Shown here one piece after another: positions 1 through 9,204 of a DNA stretch of 64,000 nucleotides (positions are counted from its first letter, which is position 1; the number at the start of each line of letters is the position of its first letter). This DNA comes from Phycisphaerae bacterium (GTDB lineage Bacteria; Planctomycetota; Phycisphaerae; UBA1845; Fen-1342). The notes below the pieces were generated by a model. It was given only the letters and a program-made list of their open reading frames with translations, was not told the origin of the DNA and made no database searches. The position numbers and the translations under genes were made by a program. The stretch lies in the NCBI GenBank assembly GCA_017999985.1, contig JAGNKU010000017.1:1-64000 (forward strand). The letters run 5' to 3'.

Positions 1-347
1 GGGCCGAAGTCCTTCGCGAGCGTTTCGCCGTACAGCTCCTTCACCGGGCGCATCGCGTCGCGGATGTTGTCGAGCTCGCGCGACACGTTGCCGTCGGGGT
101 CGCGGTAGTACTTCTCGGCGAACAGCCAGTAGCGGGCGATCAGCTCCTTGACGGTGATCTCCTGCGGCGAGACACGGAGCTTGCGGCCGTTGGCCAGCCA
201 GTCGGCGACCAGCGCGTTGTAGCGCTGGCGGGCCTCGGGCGTGTGGTGCAGGCCCAGGTAAAAGCGCCGGCCGGAAAGCTCGACGTACGCCTGCTGCGTG
301 AACTTGTGGATGCGGAACTTGGGCAGCCGTTGGGATTTCGCGGTCAC
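1..347 (-). CDS. Tyrosine site-specific recombinase/integrase, N-terminal part (cut by window edge)
   Basis: About 115 residues read from a GTG at 347, preceded by a GGGAGA ribosome-binding site; the gene runs off the left edge, so the catalytic domain is not visible. The visible part has a short arm-binding-like start (VTAKSQRLPKFR), then YVELSGRRFYLG, and an alpha-helical segment resembling the core-binding (SAM-like) domain of phage-type integrases that act by cutting and rejoining DNA at att sites. It lies 114 bp downstream of a tRNA-Gly on the same strand, the usual arrangement when an element has integrated at a tRNA 3' end, so the element would extend leftwards out of the window. A decayed second copy of its first codons occurs at 51913-51984. 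Family assignment rests on the N-terminal half only. Confidence 0.65.
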   Translation of the reverse strand, partial: MTAKSQRLPKFRIHKFTQQAYVELSGRRFYLGLHHTPEARQRYNALVADWLANGRKLRVSPQEITVKELIARYWLFAEKYYRDPDGNVSRELDNIRDAMRPVKELYGETLAKDFG

Positions 348-461
348 GACCGTCTCCCAAAAGCGATCGTGTACACTACACGAATCGCGCCTCGGGTTAC
401 GGCCGCTCCGCCTTGCGGGCGGGTCGTCGCAACTAGCGACGTCAGCGTCCTTTACGTCAAA

Positions 462-533
<72 letters not shown>

Positions 534-699
534 AGGCGATAAAAACCTCAACGCCGGGCATTATCGAGGGTTGCGCTCCACCCGTCAAGATCACGTTCAG
601 GCAGTTAGCTCCCGTTGGATGCGGTTTCAGGCGGTTAGTTACATGCGACCCGCCAGAAAACCGCCAGTAGGCGGGCCACGGATGGTTCAGTGGTAGGCT

Positions 700-1464
700 G
701 GCCTCGGCCGCCCGCACGTCGTCGATCGCCTTGTTGAGCCGGGCGACGATGTGGTAGCGGTCCAAGATGTGCAGGGCTTGCCCGGCCTTCTTGGCGATCA
801 CCTTCAGGTACGGCTGCCACATGTCGCTGCAGACGAATTGCAGCGCCGCCGTCCGTTCGCGACCCAGCATGCGGAAGAACCGCAGCAGCGTCTTGGCCGT
901 ACGTTCCGGCCCGAGCCACAGCAATCGGCGGCAAGCGCTGTCGATCTGGTAGACCACGGTCAGGTAGCGGTGGCCCTTCTGGAACTGCACCTCGTCCACG
1001 CCGATGGCCGTAATCCCGCTCAAATCCCGGTGCGCCAGGCCGTATTCAACCACCCAGGCCACGGCGCGGAACACGCTCTCCCAACTGGTGCGGAAGATGC
1101 CGGCCACCTCGCGCCAGCTCAGCCGCCGGGCCCAGCGCGCCAAGAAGACCGCGTAGGCGGTGGTCAGGTGGTGCTTGCCGTCCGCCCAGGGCAGAAGCTC
1201 GGCCGTCACGCCGCAGCGCGGGCAGTCTACCCGCCGGCGGGCGTAGAGCAGGAACACGGCCAGGCCCCACAGCGGGACGAACGCGAACCGCCGCACCGGC
1301 AGCGTGTCGTAGCCCGGTCCGCGGCGGCCGCAGCCGGCACAGACGGGGCGGGAGCGGCGATGCGGCCGCACGGTGATCTCGATCTCGTCGTCGACGAGGC
1401 GGGCTTTTTCGTAGACGAAGCCCTTGACGGGGTGGACGCGATTGAGGACGGTCTTGACGCGCAT
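700..1464 (-). pseudogene. ISL3-family transposase, 3' truncated
   Basis: The protein starts at 1464 and matches the ISL3 family: two zinc-knuckle cysteine pairs (C42/C45 and C81/C84), a helix-turn-helix region near 115-135, and the first two acidic residues of the DDE catalytic triad (D157 in GVDEVQFQKG and D214 in CSDMW), followed by the family motif LDRYHIVARLNKAIDDVR. The family sequence stops at about residue 255 (near base 700). The reading frame continues through unrelated sequence and into the tRNA, which cannot be real coding sequence. The last catalytic Glu and the C-terminal third are missing, so this is an inactive remnant. No terminal repeats were identified. Confidence 0.85.
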
Positions 1465-1694
1465 CGTTCGGCAGCTCCGCTCGGGTTGGTACCTTCACCA
1501 GCACCAACCTACCGGAACTCCGGACGATGCGTTGTTTACGGCAACCCCCGCGCCGGCCGGCCACGCCCAGCGCGCGCTTCGCCGCGTTCCCCGGCGACGG
1601 CCCGGCCGCGCTGTCCCGCCGCCGTCCTCACCGCGGAGGGGAAGAAGCCCAAGGACGGGGCCTGGGGGAAACTGCGGAGCTGGTTCCCCCAGCA

Positions 1695-2249
1695 TCAACT
1701 AGCAACCCACGAATTCTGCCGAAGAGCCACCTTTCGGGCGACGGCCGCCGGGACAGCCTCGTCGAAAAACAGCCAGATATGCCCACCCTCGCCAGAGCGC
1801 GACCTTTCCAGAGCGGCTGGGACGCTCATCCTGCGGCATGTCTCCAGGAACGCGGTCACATCCTCGCGCCAGTGGGCCTTGTCGAAATCGGCCGCCAGGA
1901 AGAAGCAACTTTCATCCAGAAGCATCGGATAGACGCCCATGACGAAATCGCGACCGTTGTTATCGCGGCCGGAAAGATGCCAGCGGATCGCCTCGTCCGT
2001 AACGGGCAGGAAGTGCCGGTTCGGGTATTCGGCGCATTTGATTCTGGGCTTCTCGCACAGGCCCCGTGCCCATTCGTTGCCACACGCCGGTTGATAACCG
2101 GTTTTACCGGTCTTGCGACTCTCGAAACGCCGCGGATAGACATCATCGCGACCCCGAAAGAGCGAGCGGAACAGCGCGACCTTCGCCTCCGGGGAAGATT
2201 GGTTGCTCAGGATGGCCTGTGACGCGCACATGCAGTCGTTCCGCGCCAT
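1695..2249 (-). pseudogene. TOTE conflict-system archaeo-eukaryotic primase (AEP) domain fragment
   Basis: A 184-residue fragment matches the archaeo-eukaryotic primase domain found at the start of large TOTE conflict-system proteins, which are usually followed by superfamily II helicase and nuclease domains. Visible: KVALFRSLFRGRDDVYPRRF, a cysteine-bearing segment (C56, C65, C72), the catalytic DxD in FLAADFDK (D121, D123), and the S-x-H motif in RSRSGEGGHIW (H157). The match ends abruptly after VAARKVAL-like sequence; helicase and nuclease parts are absent, and the 5' side abuts a transposase tail at about 2250. It is therefore a broken remnant of a larger defence-type gene. TOTE assignment is from remembered family sequence, not a search. 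Confidence 0.75.
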
Positions 2250-2456
2250 CGTAAGGTGTCACAGCACGTCGCGCAATTCGATCAGGGCCACCTGCCGACC
2301 TGGCAGATGCTGCTGATCAAGGTCGCCGGCCAGGTGCTCCAGTCGGCCCGCCGGATCCTGGTGCGCGTGCCGGCCCACTGGCCGTATCTGCACTACTTCC
2401 GGCATGTCTGTGAACGGATTCGGGCCTGGCGCCCCCCGTGGCCCGCGCCGTTCTGA
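2250..2456 (+). pseudogene. C-terminal fragment of a DDE transposase (IS1380/IS4-like)
   Basis: Roughly 65 codons ending at TGA 2456 encode a tail with WQMLLIKVAGQVLQSARRI and RVPAHWPYLHYFRHVCERI, the typical arginine-rich end of IS1380/IS4-type transposases. No catalytic residues are present and the upstream part is replaced by the TOTE fragment on the opposite strand. It is an insertion-sequence remnant; the family is tentative. Confidence 0.5.
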
Positions 2457-2594
2457 CCACCGTACAACCCGGTTCGCCAGTTGGGGGTAGGGGGTGTTTT
2501 GCGCCCGCCACGTCCGCCACCCGCGCACGACACCCGCCGACGCCGTTGCGCCACCCTCCACACCAAATCACGGAGCCGTATGAATAATCCGGGG

Positions 2595-2621
2595 TATGAC
2601 TTCAAAGTGCTGGAACTTCTG
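2595..2621. repeat. 27-bp repeat, left copy (inverted partner at 52020-52046)
   Basis: Bases 2595-2621 (TATGACTTCAAAGTGCTG... then GAACTTCTG) are exactly the reverse complement of 52020-52046. The right copy lies just beyond the stop codon of an IS1634-like transposase tail, so this is most simply the end of such an insertion sequence whose coding part is gone here. Confidence 0.75.
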
Positions 2622-2664
2622 TATGCCCCAAACCACAAGGAGTGTCAACTATACTGTGCTGGAC

Positions 2665-3765
2665 TTAATATGCCCCCGCCACGCGCACCGCCGGCCGCCG
2701 AGAAGCCAAGTTTGCATACAGCTCGGCGTATTGCCGCACCATGCGGTCACGCCCACCGATCACCGCGGCAACTCCGCGCGCCTCCGCTGCCTGCCGCCGC
2801 GACTGCTCATCACATTCCAGCGCCCGCAGCATGCAGCGTGCCGCCGCCTCCGGATCATTCGCCCCACAGAACCACGCGGATCGCCCCGCCGTGAGTAGCT
2901 CCCGCATCGCCGGGACATCCGACACCACCAACGGACACTCCGCCGCCATCGCCGCCAGCACGCTCTCCTGCGGCGCGTCCCCGGCCGGCAGATACACGCC
3001 GAGATCTGCTGCGCACACCAGGTCCGCCACCGCCATCACACGCGACACGTGGCACGCCATCCACTCGTGCCGGCACGCCTGCACCAGCCGCCGCACACGC
3101 GCCGCTTCACGTCCGCCTTCCGGCAACATCACCCGCACCTCGGGCCGCACTTTCTCGAGCAACAACGCCGCCCACGCGCCCACGTACGCCCCGCTCCCCC
3201 GCGTCGCTGGCGGCAACACCGCGACCGCCACGTCTCCCGCTGCCAATCCCAGCCGTTCACGCGCCGCCGCCCGCCGCCCGCCATCCTCCGGCGCCAGTTC
3301 AACCGCGCTGCGCACGAGCGCGCACCGCGCCGCCGGCAACCCGAGTCCCAGCAGCCGCGCGCGCGTCGTCGCCGACCGGCACACCAGCGACAAGGTGCTC
3401 CTGGCCGCCCACCGCGCGATCGGCTCCAGCTTGTCCCCCGCGTCGACCTCCAGCACCACCGGCCGGTGCGTCGCCGCCAGCGTCAACCCCCACTCTGCCG
3501 CCGCTGCCGTCCACGCGTGCAGGATGATCACACCCGGCTCCCCGCCCGCCCCGCACCGCGCCAGCACACGTCGCAACGCCGCCCGTCGCACGCCGCTCAG
3601 CGCCACGGGCACATGCACGCGCGCCGCCACCGGCGCATCCACGGATGGACCTGGCCCTGCCCCCAACTGCATGATCGTCCGTGCATGCCCCTCCCCTACG
3701 CCCCGCCACACCGCCTCCAGCGCGCGACACCGCACCTCCGACATATCGGACGTGACCAAGTGCAT
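2665..3765 (-). CDS. Glycosyltransferase, GT4/GT-B-like
   Basis: A 366-residue protein. Its C-terminal half shows the GT-B family 4 pattern: a VSRVMAVADLVCAADLGVYLP segment, then an acceptor/donor-site stretch APQESVLAAMAAECPLVVSDVPAMRELL (EX7E-like region), and DPEAAARCMLRALE. Family 4 enzymes move a sugar from a nucleotide donor to a glycan or lipid acceptor in the cytoplasm. The ATG at 3765 (MHLVTSDMSEVR) was chosen because sequence upstream in this frame has no glycosyltransferase character; no strong ribosome-binding site is visible. It is followed by IS debris and preceded at 145 bp by a zinc-ribbon gene on the same strand. Substrate unknown. Confidence 0.8.
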   Translation of the reverse strand: MHLVTSDMSEVRCRALEAVWRGVGEGHARTIMQLGAGPGPSVDAPVAARVHVPVALSGVRRAALRRVLARCGAGGEPGVIILHAWTAAAAEWGLTLAATHRPVVLEVDAGDKLEPIARWAARSTLSLVCRSATTRARLLGLGLPAARCALVRSAVELAPEDGGRRAAARERLGLAAGDVAVAVLPPATRGSGAYVGAWAALLLEKVRPEVRVMLPEGGREAARVRRLVQACRHEWMACHVSRVMAVADLVCAADLGVYLPAGDAPQESVLAAMAAECPLVVSDVPAMRELLTAGRSAWFCGANDPEAAARCMLRALECDEQSRRQAAEARGVAAVIGGRDRMVRQYAELYANLASRRPAVRVAGAY

Positions 3766-3909
3766 GATAGTCACATTCGCCGATCGCACGCGCAAACCGT
3801 CCGCTGGCAGCCTGTCAAACTCGCGGCCGCATTGTACGCGCAACCTATTGAACAGCGACAACCCCCGCCCGCGACACCCCACCGCGCAACCCACGCCGGG
3901 CTACGCCGA

Positions 3910-4233
3910 TCAGGCCGTCCCTTCTTTCGCTTCCTTCGCGTCCGGCGACTTCATGCGGATCGTGCCGCGCAGCCGGCGCCCGGCGACCGACTCCGTGTTC
4001 GGGTCGGAAGCCGGCATGCTGATGACCTTCGGCTTGGCGGGCGCCATGTCCTCTTCTTCTTCATCCGCCGGCGAGCTCAGCCAAGTGAGGATGCTATCCT
4101 CAAGGCTCTGGCTCTGCGGGATGTCGAAGCGCTCGCCACACCGCTTGCACCGCGCTGACCGACCCTGTGCCTCGACCGGGAGCCGATACTTCGCTCCGCA
4201 GTGCGAACAGGCACACTTGATCGTCTCAGCCAT
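3910..4233 (-). CDS. Small zinc-ribbon protein (MJ0042-type zinc finger)
   Basis: A 107-residue protein with an N-terminal zinc ribbon made of C9-x2-C12 and C29-x2-C32 (CSHCG...CKRCG), with the KYRLP and RFDIP segments typical of MJ0042-type fingers. The remainder is low-complexity and acidic (ADEEEED), ending in a charged tail. Such proteins are common and poorly characterised in planctomycetes; they may bind nucleic acid or act as adaptors. It shares the strand of the downstream glycosyltransferase and the upstream fusion gene. No more specific role can be read. Confidence 0.75.
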   Translation of the reverse strand: MAETIKCACSHCGAKYRLPVEAQGRSARCKRCGERFDIPQSQSLEDSILTWLSSPADEEEEDMAPAKPKVISMPASDPNTESVAGRRLRGTIRMKSPDAKEAKEGTA

Positions 4234-4506
4234 GACTCACCTCGTTCATTCCGCGCGCACGATGCACGTACAGCGGACGCCGTGCGCGTACCAAATAAAC
4301 CGCACGCGGCCTCAGTCGCACAACCCAATTGTCGGCTGAGTATGAAGCGTATGAACGAGATGAGAAAAACGATGGCGTTTCACAGAGCACGCTCAGCCCA
4401 CATGCTCCACTATTATCGTATCGGCCTGCACGTGGCTTTGCAAGAGCTTTGCGCCCTTCATCCATCCAGTTCGCCATTTGTTATACGGCTGAAACACATC
4501 GGATGT

Positions 4507-6150
4507 TCACGTCCGACTCCACTCGGCACACCGCTCACAAATCGGGAGCGATTCCAGATTCAGCCCCCGATGCGCCTCTCGCACCGCCACCAACCGCGCC
4601 CCACCCCACGCCGCGCCCACCCCCTCCGTCACCCAGTTCCCCATCCGCACCTCACCCCCACAATCCTGACCACACAGAGCCACTGTCCCGTCCGCCAGCA
4701 ACATCATCCGCGTCGCCAGCCGCCGACAAGGCTCCCTCAGGTCCGGCGTCGCCCGCAACAACGTGTCCGCCGGCAGCAGCCCGCCGTAGTCGTTGTACCC
4801 CGTGATCACCGCGCTTCCCACCTTCTGAATCCAGTGGTCGTAAAACCGCTCTAGCTCGTCCATCGTCGCGGCACACCGCGTCAGACTGCAAACCACCAGC
4901 GGCTCGGGGGCTTTCCGCTCTCGCCGCAACGCTTCCAGGCGTTCCACATTCGCAACGACCTGCGCGTAGAGATCCGCCCCATGCACCCGCCGGTACGTCT
5001 CCGGGCTGTGAGCGTCGATCCGCACCTCGACCACGTCCACGGTGTTATCGAACAGTGCCGCCACATGCTCCTCGGTCAACTCCGCGAGCGCCGTCCCCAC
5101 CCCGATCCCATACACCCCCGCCGACCGCAGGATTCGGCACACCTCCGCAAACTGCGGATGCAGCAGTGGATCACCATGCCCGCCCAGAAACACCAGCCGA
5201 TCATCGTACCGCGCCAACTCCGCCGCCAGCCGCTGCACTGCCGCCAAGTCCGCGATCTCTCGCCGCGGCACTCGCGCCCCCCGCGGCCGCAACGTCGTTT
5301 CAGGCAACGGATCGGCCGTCGTCAGCTCCAGCTCCACCTCCACCGGCAACGCCCCCGCCCGGTCATGCCCCACACCCTGGGTCCATTCACACAGCGCCGC
5401 CGCGTCTGCATCCTCACCCAGCTCCGCCAGCGCCATGTCGAGCAATTCCCGGCTGCGGCGCGTATCGCCCGTGAACCGCGCCGCCGTCTGCACGACCTGC
5501 CGCGGCACGCCGTAGCACGCCGGCTGCGTGATCGGATCGCCCTGGGCCAGCTCCGGCCGATACGCCAGCAGCAGCCCCACCGGGATGTTGAACTCCAGCA
5601 GGTCCTGCAGTGCCTCCCGCCGCATCACCGCCCCCGCCAGCCCCGGCGGCGCTTGCGTGAAGACCATCTTCGCCTCGTGCTCGGTCGCCTGTGTGTGCGC
5701 CACCATCGCCGTGGCGATTCGCACATCCAGCACCGGCGAATGTCCCTCGATACACAGGACCGCGTCGCAGCGGTAATGGTCCAACACGAGCGCCGCCGCC
5801 TGCGGATCGATGAACTCGTCAAACCAGCTCGACCCCACCAACCCCCCACGCCACGATTCCAGGTTCCACTTCCGCGCCGCGGTCAACAAGGCCCGGCGTG
5901 GCCGCGGCGACGAATCCAGCGGCAGAACCTCGATCCGGTCCTCCACGCCGGCGTCGCGCACCACGGCCGCCGCGGCGTCGCCATCCCGCGCCCGCACAAA
6001 CAAACACCGCGCGCTGACGCCCTCAATGCGTGCTACCCGCAACAAGGTCCGCGCCAGAATCCCGCGTCCGCCCACCGTGGCCAACAGGGCCGAAGCATTC
6101 CCCGCTGGCCCCGTGACAAAATCAGCAAATACAGCGGCGACAATATTCAT
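4507..6150 (-). CDS. Cytidylyltransferase-like / degenerate radical SAM-SPASM fusion protein
   Basis: A 547-residue two-part protein. Residues 1-250 resemble a nucleotidyltransferase of the kind that activates sugars (ADF, GGRGILARTLLRV, LDHYRCDAVLCIEGHSP), but classical catalytic motifs are not clear. From about 270, VEVELELTTADP is the first strand of a radical SAM barrel. In an active enzyme CX3CX2C would follow; here the stretch ADPLPETTLRPRG has no cysteine at all, while the rest of the barrel (VFLGGHGDPLLHPQF, VEVRIDAHSPETYRRVHG) is kept. The C-terminal SPASM-like cysteines are also kept (EPCRR, ALCGQDCGG, ICERCAEW). The protein is therefore expected not to bind the SAM-cleaving 4Fe-4S cluster. 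It starts at ATG 6150, divergent from the methyltransferase gene. Confidence 0.75.
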   Translation of the reverse strand: MNIVAAVFADFVTGPAGNASALLATVGGRGILARTLLRVARIEGVSARCLFVRARDGDAAAAVVRDAGVEDRIEVLPLDSSPRPRRALLTAARKWNLESWRGGLVGSSWFDEFIDPQAAALVLDHYRCDAVLCIEGHSPVLDVRIATAMVAHTQATEHEAKMVFTQAPPGLAGAVMRREALQDLLEFNIPVGLLLAYRPELAQGDPITQPACYGVPRQVVQTAARFTGDTRRSRELLDMALAELGEDADAAALCEWTQGVGHDRAGALPVEVELELTTADPLPETTLRPRGARVPRREIADLAAVQRLAAELARYDDRLVFLGGHGDPLLHPQFAEVCRILRSAGVYGIGVGTALAELTEEHVAALFDNTVDVVEVRIDAHSPETYRRVHGADLYAQVVANVERLEALRRERKAPEPLVVCSLTRCAATMDELERFYDHWIQKVGSAVITGYNDYGGLLPADTLLRATPDLREPCRRLATRMMLLADGTVALCGQDCGGEVRMGNWVTEGVGAAWGGARLVAVREAHRGLNLESLPICERCAEWSRT

Positions 6151-6312
6151 ACGGTCTGCTTCACGCGAAGTGGGCGCTCATTACCGTCACGCCACGCACC
6201 CCGCAGCATAGCCCCCCGGTGGTCGAATTCAACGGGGGCGCCAGCACCTCCTCTTCCCCGGTGTGCGGCCTTCGCTGGCACAGTCACCCGCGCGCCGCCA
6301 GAATGCACCATC

Positions 6313-7179
6313 ATGCCAAGGCGCAGATGGGTTGCACTGGGTGCTCGCGTGGCGCGTTTGCTGCTGCGACCGCCGCGTCGCACCGCGGAGTTGGTCCGGC
6401 AGAGCTACGACCGCGTCGCGTGCGGCTACGACCAGGCCTGGACCGACCACATGCGCGGTTTCTCTGATGAGCTGCTCGCGCGGCTCGCTCCGTGGCACGG
6501 CGCGGAGTGCCTCGATCTCACCTGCGGCACCGGCCACGTGACCAACGAACTGGCGCGCCAGACCGACACACGCGTACAGGGCGTGGACGCCTCCGCGGGA
6601 ATGCTCGCGCAGGCCCGCGCGCAGTTCGGCACCCGCTGCACGTTCATCCAGGCCGACGCGACCGACTACTTGCACACTTGCCCGCGCCACAGCTTCGACA
6701 TCATCACCTGCGCCTGGGGCCTCGGCTACACGCACCCGTGGCGCATCATCCGCGCGGCGGCCCGCGTGCTGCGCCCTGGCGGAAAGCTCGGGATCATCGA
6801 CAATTCGCTTTTCTCGCTCGCCGGCGTGCTCTGGACCTCCGTCCTGGCATTCGCCGAGCAGCCGCACACGCTCGTGCATGCGATGCAGGTGCGCTTCCTG
6901 CCGGGTAGCTGGTGCCTCACACTCCTGATGCGCGCCGCCGGTCTCGCGGTACTGTCCGCCTGGGATGGCGCCAAGACCTACCGCGTACCCACCGGCGACG
7001 CCGCGATCGCGCGTCTGACCGCCACCGGCGCCGCCGCCGGCTTCGAGTTCGCCGCCGACGAGCACCACCGCGCGGCCATCTTCGCGCGGTTCGCTCACCT
7101 GCTCGAAGAACGCTGCCACGGAGACGCCGGCATCCCCGTCACGCACCGCTACCTGGCCGCCGTGGGGCAGAAACGATGA
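6313..7179 (+). CDS. Class I SAM-dependent methyltransferase
   Basis: A 288-residue protein starting at ATG 6313 (MPRRRWVALG). Residues 30-40 (QSYDRVACGYD) match the start of UbiE/COQ5-like methyltransferases, and motif I is LDLTCGTG at 67-74, followed by GVDASAGMLAQA (acidic residue binding the SAM ribose) and FDIITCAWGLGYTHP (motif post-II), then RVLRPGGKLGIIDN (motif III). The stop overlaps the ATG of the following UbiA-like gene (ATGA), so the two are translationally coupled. In this context a small or lipid substrate, such as a prenylated ring or isoprenoid lipid, is plausible but unproven. Confidence 0.85.
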   Translation: MPRRRWVALGARVARLLLRPPRRTAELVRQSYDRVACGYDQAWTDHMRGFSDELLARLAPWHGAECLDLTCGTGHVTNELARQTDTRVQGVDASAGMLAQARAQFGTRCTFIQADATDYLHTCPRHSFDIITCAWGLGYTHPWRIIRAAARVLRPGGKLGIIDNSLFSLAGVLWTSVLAFAEQPHTLVHAMQVRFLPGSWCLTLLMRAAGLAVLSAWDGAKTYRVPTGDAAIARLTATGAAAGFEFAADEHHRAAIFARFAHLLEERCHGDAGIPVTHRYLAAVGQKR

Positions 7180-8009
7180 TCGCCCTGCTACGCCTGTGCC
7201 GTCTCTACTACGCTCTGCCGATGTCAACCATCCTGACGCTGACGCTCTGGTACCTGCTCGGCAGCAGCATCGGCACCCAGTGGGTCGGCGTACTCTGCGC
7301 CACGTTCGCCCTGGCGCTGGTCATCGCGGGCGGCTACGTGCTCAACGACGTCTGCGATTGGCGCATCGACGCCATCAACATGCCGCAGCGCCCGATCCCG
7401 TCCGGCCACGTTCGGCGCCGCACCGCGCTGTTCTTGGCACTCGGTCTATTCTGCGGCGGCCTGGCATTCGGACTCGCGTGTCGCTGGCAATTCCAGCTTA
7501 CCCTCCTCGGCGTCATCGGCCTGCTCATCCTCTACAACCTGCGGGCCAAGCACTGGGGCCTCGGCAAGCAACTGACCGTCGCCGTGCTCATGATCAGCTT
7601 CTATCCGCTCGCGTTTGCACAGGCCGGCCTGCAGGAAAACAGCCGCGTCGGCACGCTCTTCGTCTTCCCCGTCTGGCTATTTCTCACCTGCTTCGGCTAC
7701 GAGACGCTCAAGGACATCCGCGACACACAGGGTGACAAGCTCATCACACGCGTCCCGTCGTGGATCCAGCGCCGCCCGCAGTTCGCGTTGCGCGTAGCGC
7801 GCGCCGCGATCGTGGCCGGCGCGCTGGCACTGCTCGGGCCGGCGTTCCTCGGCTGTGGCTGGGTCTACGCGATCCTCGTCCCGCTGCCGATCGGCCTCGG
7901 TGTCTGGGCCGCCTGCCTGCCGCAACTGCACGCTCGCATGGCGATCTACGGCCAGCTCTTGCTGGTCGGCATCGCCGCCACCCTGGATATGCTCATCCTG
8001 GGTTCTTGA
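7176..8009 (+). CDS. UbiA-family prenyltransferase
   Basis: A 277-residue integral membrane protein with about eight hydrophobic segments. The two Asp-rich motifs of UbiA enzymes are present: NDVCDWRID at 57-65 (N-D-x-x-D-x-x-x-D) and DIRDTQGDK near 187. UbiA proteins transfer a polyprenyl chain from its diphosphate to an aromatic or other acceptor, with Mg2+ held by these aspartates. It starts inside the stop of the methyltransferase gene, and its last 17 bp overlap the convergent radical SAM gene. Coupling to a methyltransferase suggests a quinone-, chlorophyll- or ether-lipid-like pathway; which one is unclear. Confidence 0.85.
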   Translation: MIALLRLCRLYYALPMSTILTLTLWYLLGSSIGTQWVGVLCATFALALVIAGGYVLNDVCDWRIDAINMPQRPIPSGHVRRRTALFLALGLFCGGLAFGLACRWQFQLTLLGVIGLLILYNLRAKHWGLGKQLTVAVLMISFYPLAFAQAGLQENSRVGTLFVFPVWLFLTCFGYETLKDIRDTQGDKLITRVPSWIQRRPQFALRVARAAIVAGALALLGPAFLGCGWVYAILVPLPIGLGVWAACLPQLHARMAIYGQLLLVGIAATLDMLILGS

Positions 8010-9204
8010 ACTGCTCCCCCGCTCTCAGCAACCGCCGGTATCCCTCAGGCAACGGCCCCTGTGGGTGACACGCCCCGCAGATCCGCTCGCTCTCCGCGCG
8101 CGGCAGTGGCAGCGGTCCGCCTGCTTCATTCAGCAGCGGGCCAACAGCGTTCATCAAGCAGCCCCGGCGTGGCACCGGGAAGAACGCGCCCATGCGGTTC
8201 CAGATGCTGAGCAGCGGCTCGGTCACAACGCTGCCAAAGCTCAGCGGCGTCAGATCGCACGGGCACACCTCGCCGGCCGCGTCGATGAAGAGATGGTGAA
8301 ACCCCGCCCCGCAGCCAAACACTTCATCCGACTCCAGGTACGCGAACGCCGCAATCGCCGGCCCCGTCGCCCGGCGATTGTACGCACGCTGAAAGTCCGC
8401 CAGCGCGCCCCGTTCGTCCGCATTCAGCGTCGCGGCCGCACAGCCCCGCCACGCACCCGTCGCGACCGGCGTCAGGATGCGAAACTCGCCGGCCCCCCAG
8501 CGCTGTGCCAGTGCGTACAACGCTGCGAGGTCGCCGCCGGCCAGCTTCTCTCGTGTCCCAACCGTCGAGATGGCAAGGTAAATGCCCGCGTCGCGACAGG
8601 CATCCGCCGCGGCCACCGCTTCAGCAAACGACCCGGAGCAGCCGCGCACGCGATCATGCGTCGCGGCGGCCGCGCTCTCCAGCCCGATCGTGACACACCC
8701 AACACCGGCGTGGGCCAGGCGCGCCGCCCGCCCCGCATCCAGCGTGTGCCCGGTCGTGAACAGGACCGTCGTCATTTCTGGTCCGGCGGCGCCGATCAGG
8801 TCCTCCAGGTCGTCCCGGAGCAGCGGCTCCCCGCCGGTGAGCCCCAGCGTGCAGGTGCCCAGGGCTTTGATCTGCGCCACCACATCGCGCATCTGCGCCG
8901 CGGACATCTCAGCATTCGTCCGCCCCGCGTAGCTGCAATGTGCACAGTGAAACGGGCAGCGCCCCGTCACGGCCAGGTAAGTCGAGTACGGCACACGCCG
9001 CCGCTCGATGACCGCCCGACAGAAGCGGTCGAACGCCGGCGACGGGTACGGCGGAAAGAACGTGTTGATGTGCACCTGGCCCGCGAACCGGTGCGGCTTC
9101 TCGCTGCGCATCCGGCGGAGCAGGTACCACAAGTGCTGCGCCGGCACCCGCCCGACCATGCGGGCAAACATCCGCAGCACCAACAACGTGCGGGCGATGC
9201 TCAT
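7993..9204 (-). CDS. Radical SAM enzyme with C-terminal auxiliary cysteines
   Basis: A 403-residue protein beginning at ATG 9204, which overlaps the stop of the upstream membrane-protein gene by 4 nt. It has the radical SAM cluster motif CPFHCAHC (C83, C87, C90), the glycine-rich GLTGGEPLL segment that contacts SAM, and a SPASM/Twitch-like tail with cysteines in GCGAGFHH, GEVCPCDLTP, RRGCLMN and ERICGACH. The N-terminal 70 residues are basic and may associate with the membrane. It converges with and overlaps the methyltransferase-UbiA pair by 17 bp. Auxiliary-cluster enzymes often modify peptides, but lipid-modifying members also exist; the substrate is not evident. Confidence 0.85.
   Translation of the reverse strand: MSIARTLLVLRMFARMVGRVPAQHLWYLLRRMRSEKPHRFAGQVHINTFFPPYPSPAFDRFCRAVIERRRVPYSTYLAVTGRCPFHCAHCSYAGRTNAEMSAAQMRDVVAQIKALGTCTLGLTGGEPLLRDDLEDLIGAAGPEMTTVLFTTGHTLDAGRAARLAHAGVGCVTIGLESAAAATHDRVRGCSGSFAEAVAAADACRDAGIYLAISTVGTREKLAGGDLAALYALAQRWGAGEFRILTPVATGAWRGCAAATLNADERGALADFQRAYNRRATGPAIAAFAYLESDEVFGCGAGFHHLFIDAAGEVCPCDLTPLSFGSVVTEPLLSIWNRMGAFFPVPRRGCLMNAVGPLLNEAGGPLPLPRAESERICGACHPQGPLPEGYRRLLRAGEQFKNPG

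Noticed and set aside
751-1932. Long plus-strand frame opposite the ISL3 transposase
   Set aside because: Antisense shadow; it shows no family character, while the minus strand carries clear transposase motifs.
2741-4339. 532-codon plus-strand frame across the glycosyltransferase
   Set aside because: Low-complexity Arg/Ser/Thr/Pro translation of the opposite strand of a gene with clear GT4 motifs.
4981-6312. Long plus-strand frame leading into the methyltransferase
   Set aside because: It runs antisense to the radical SAM-like fusion; only the part from 6313 has methyltransferase sequence.
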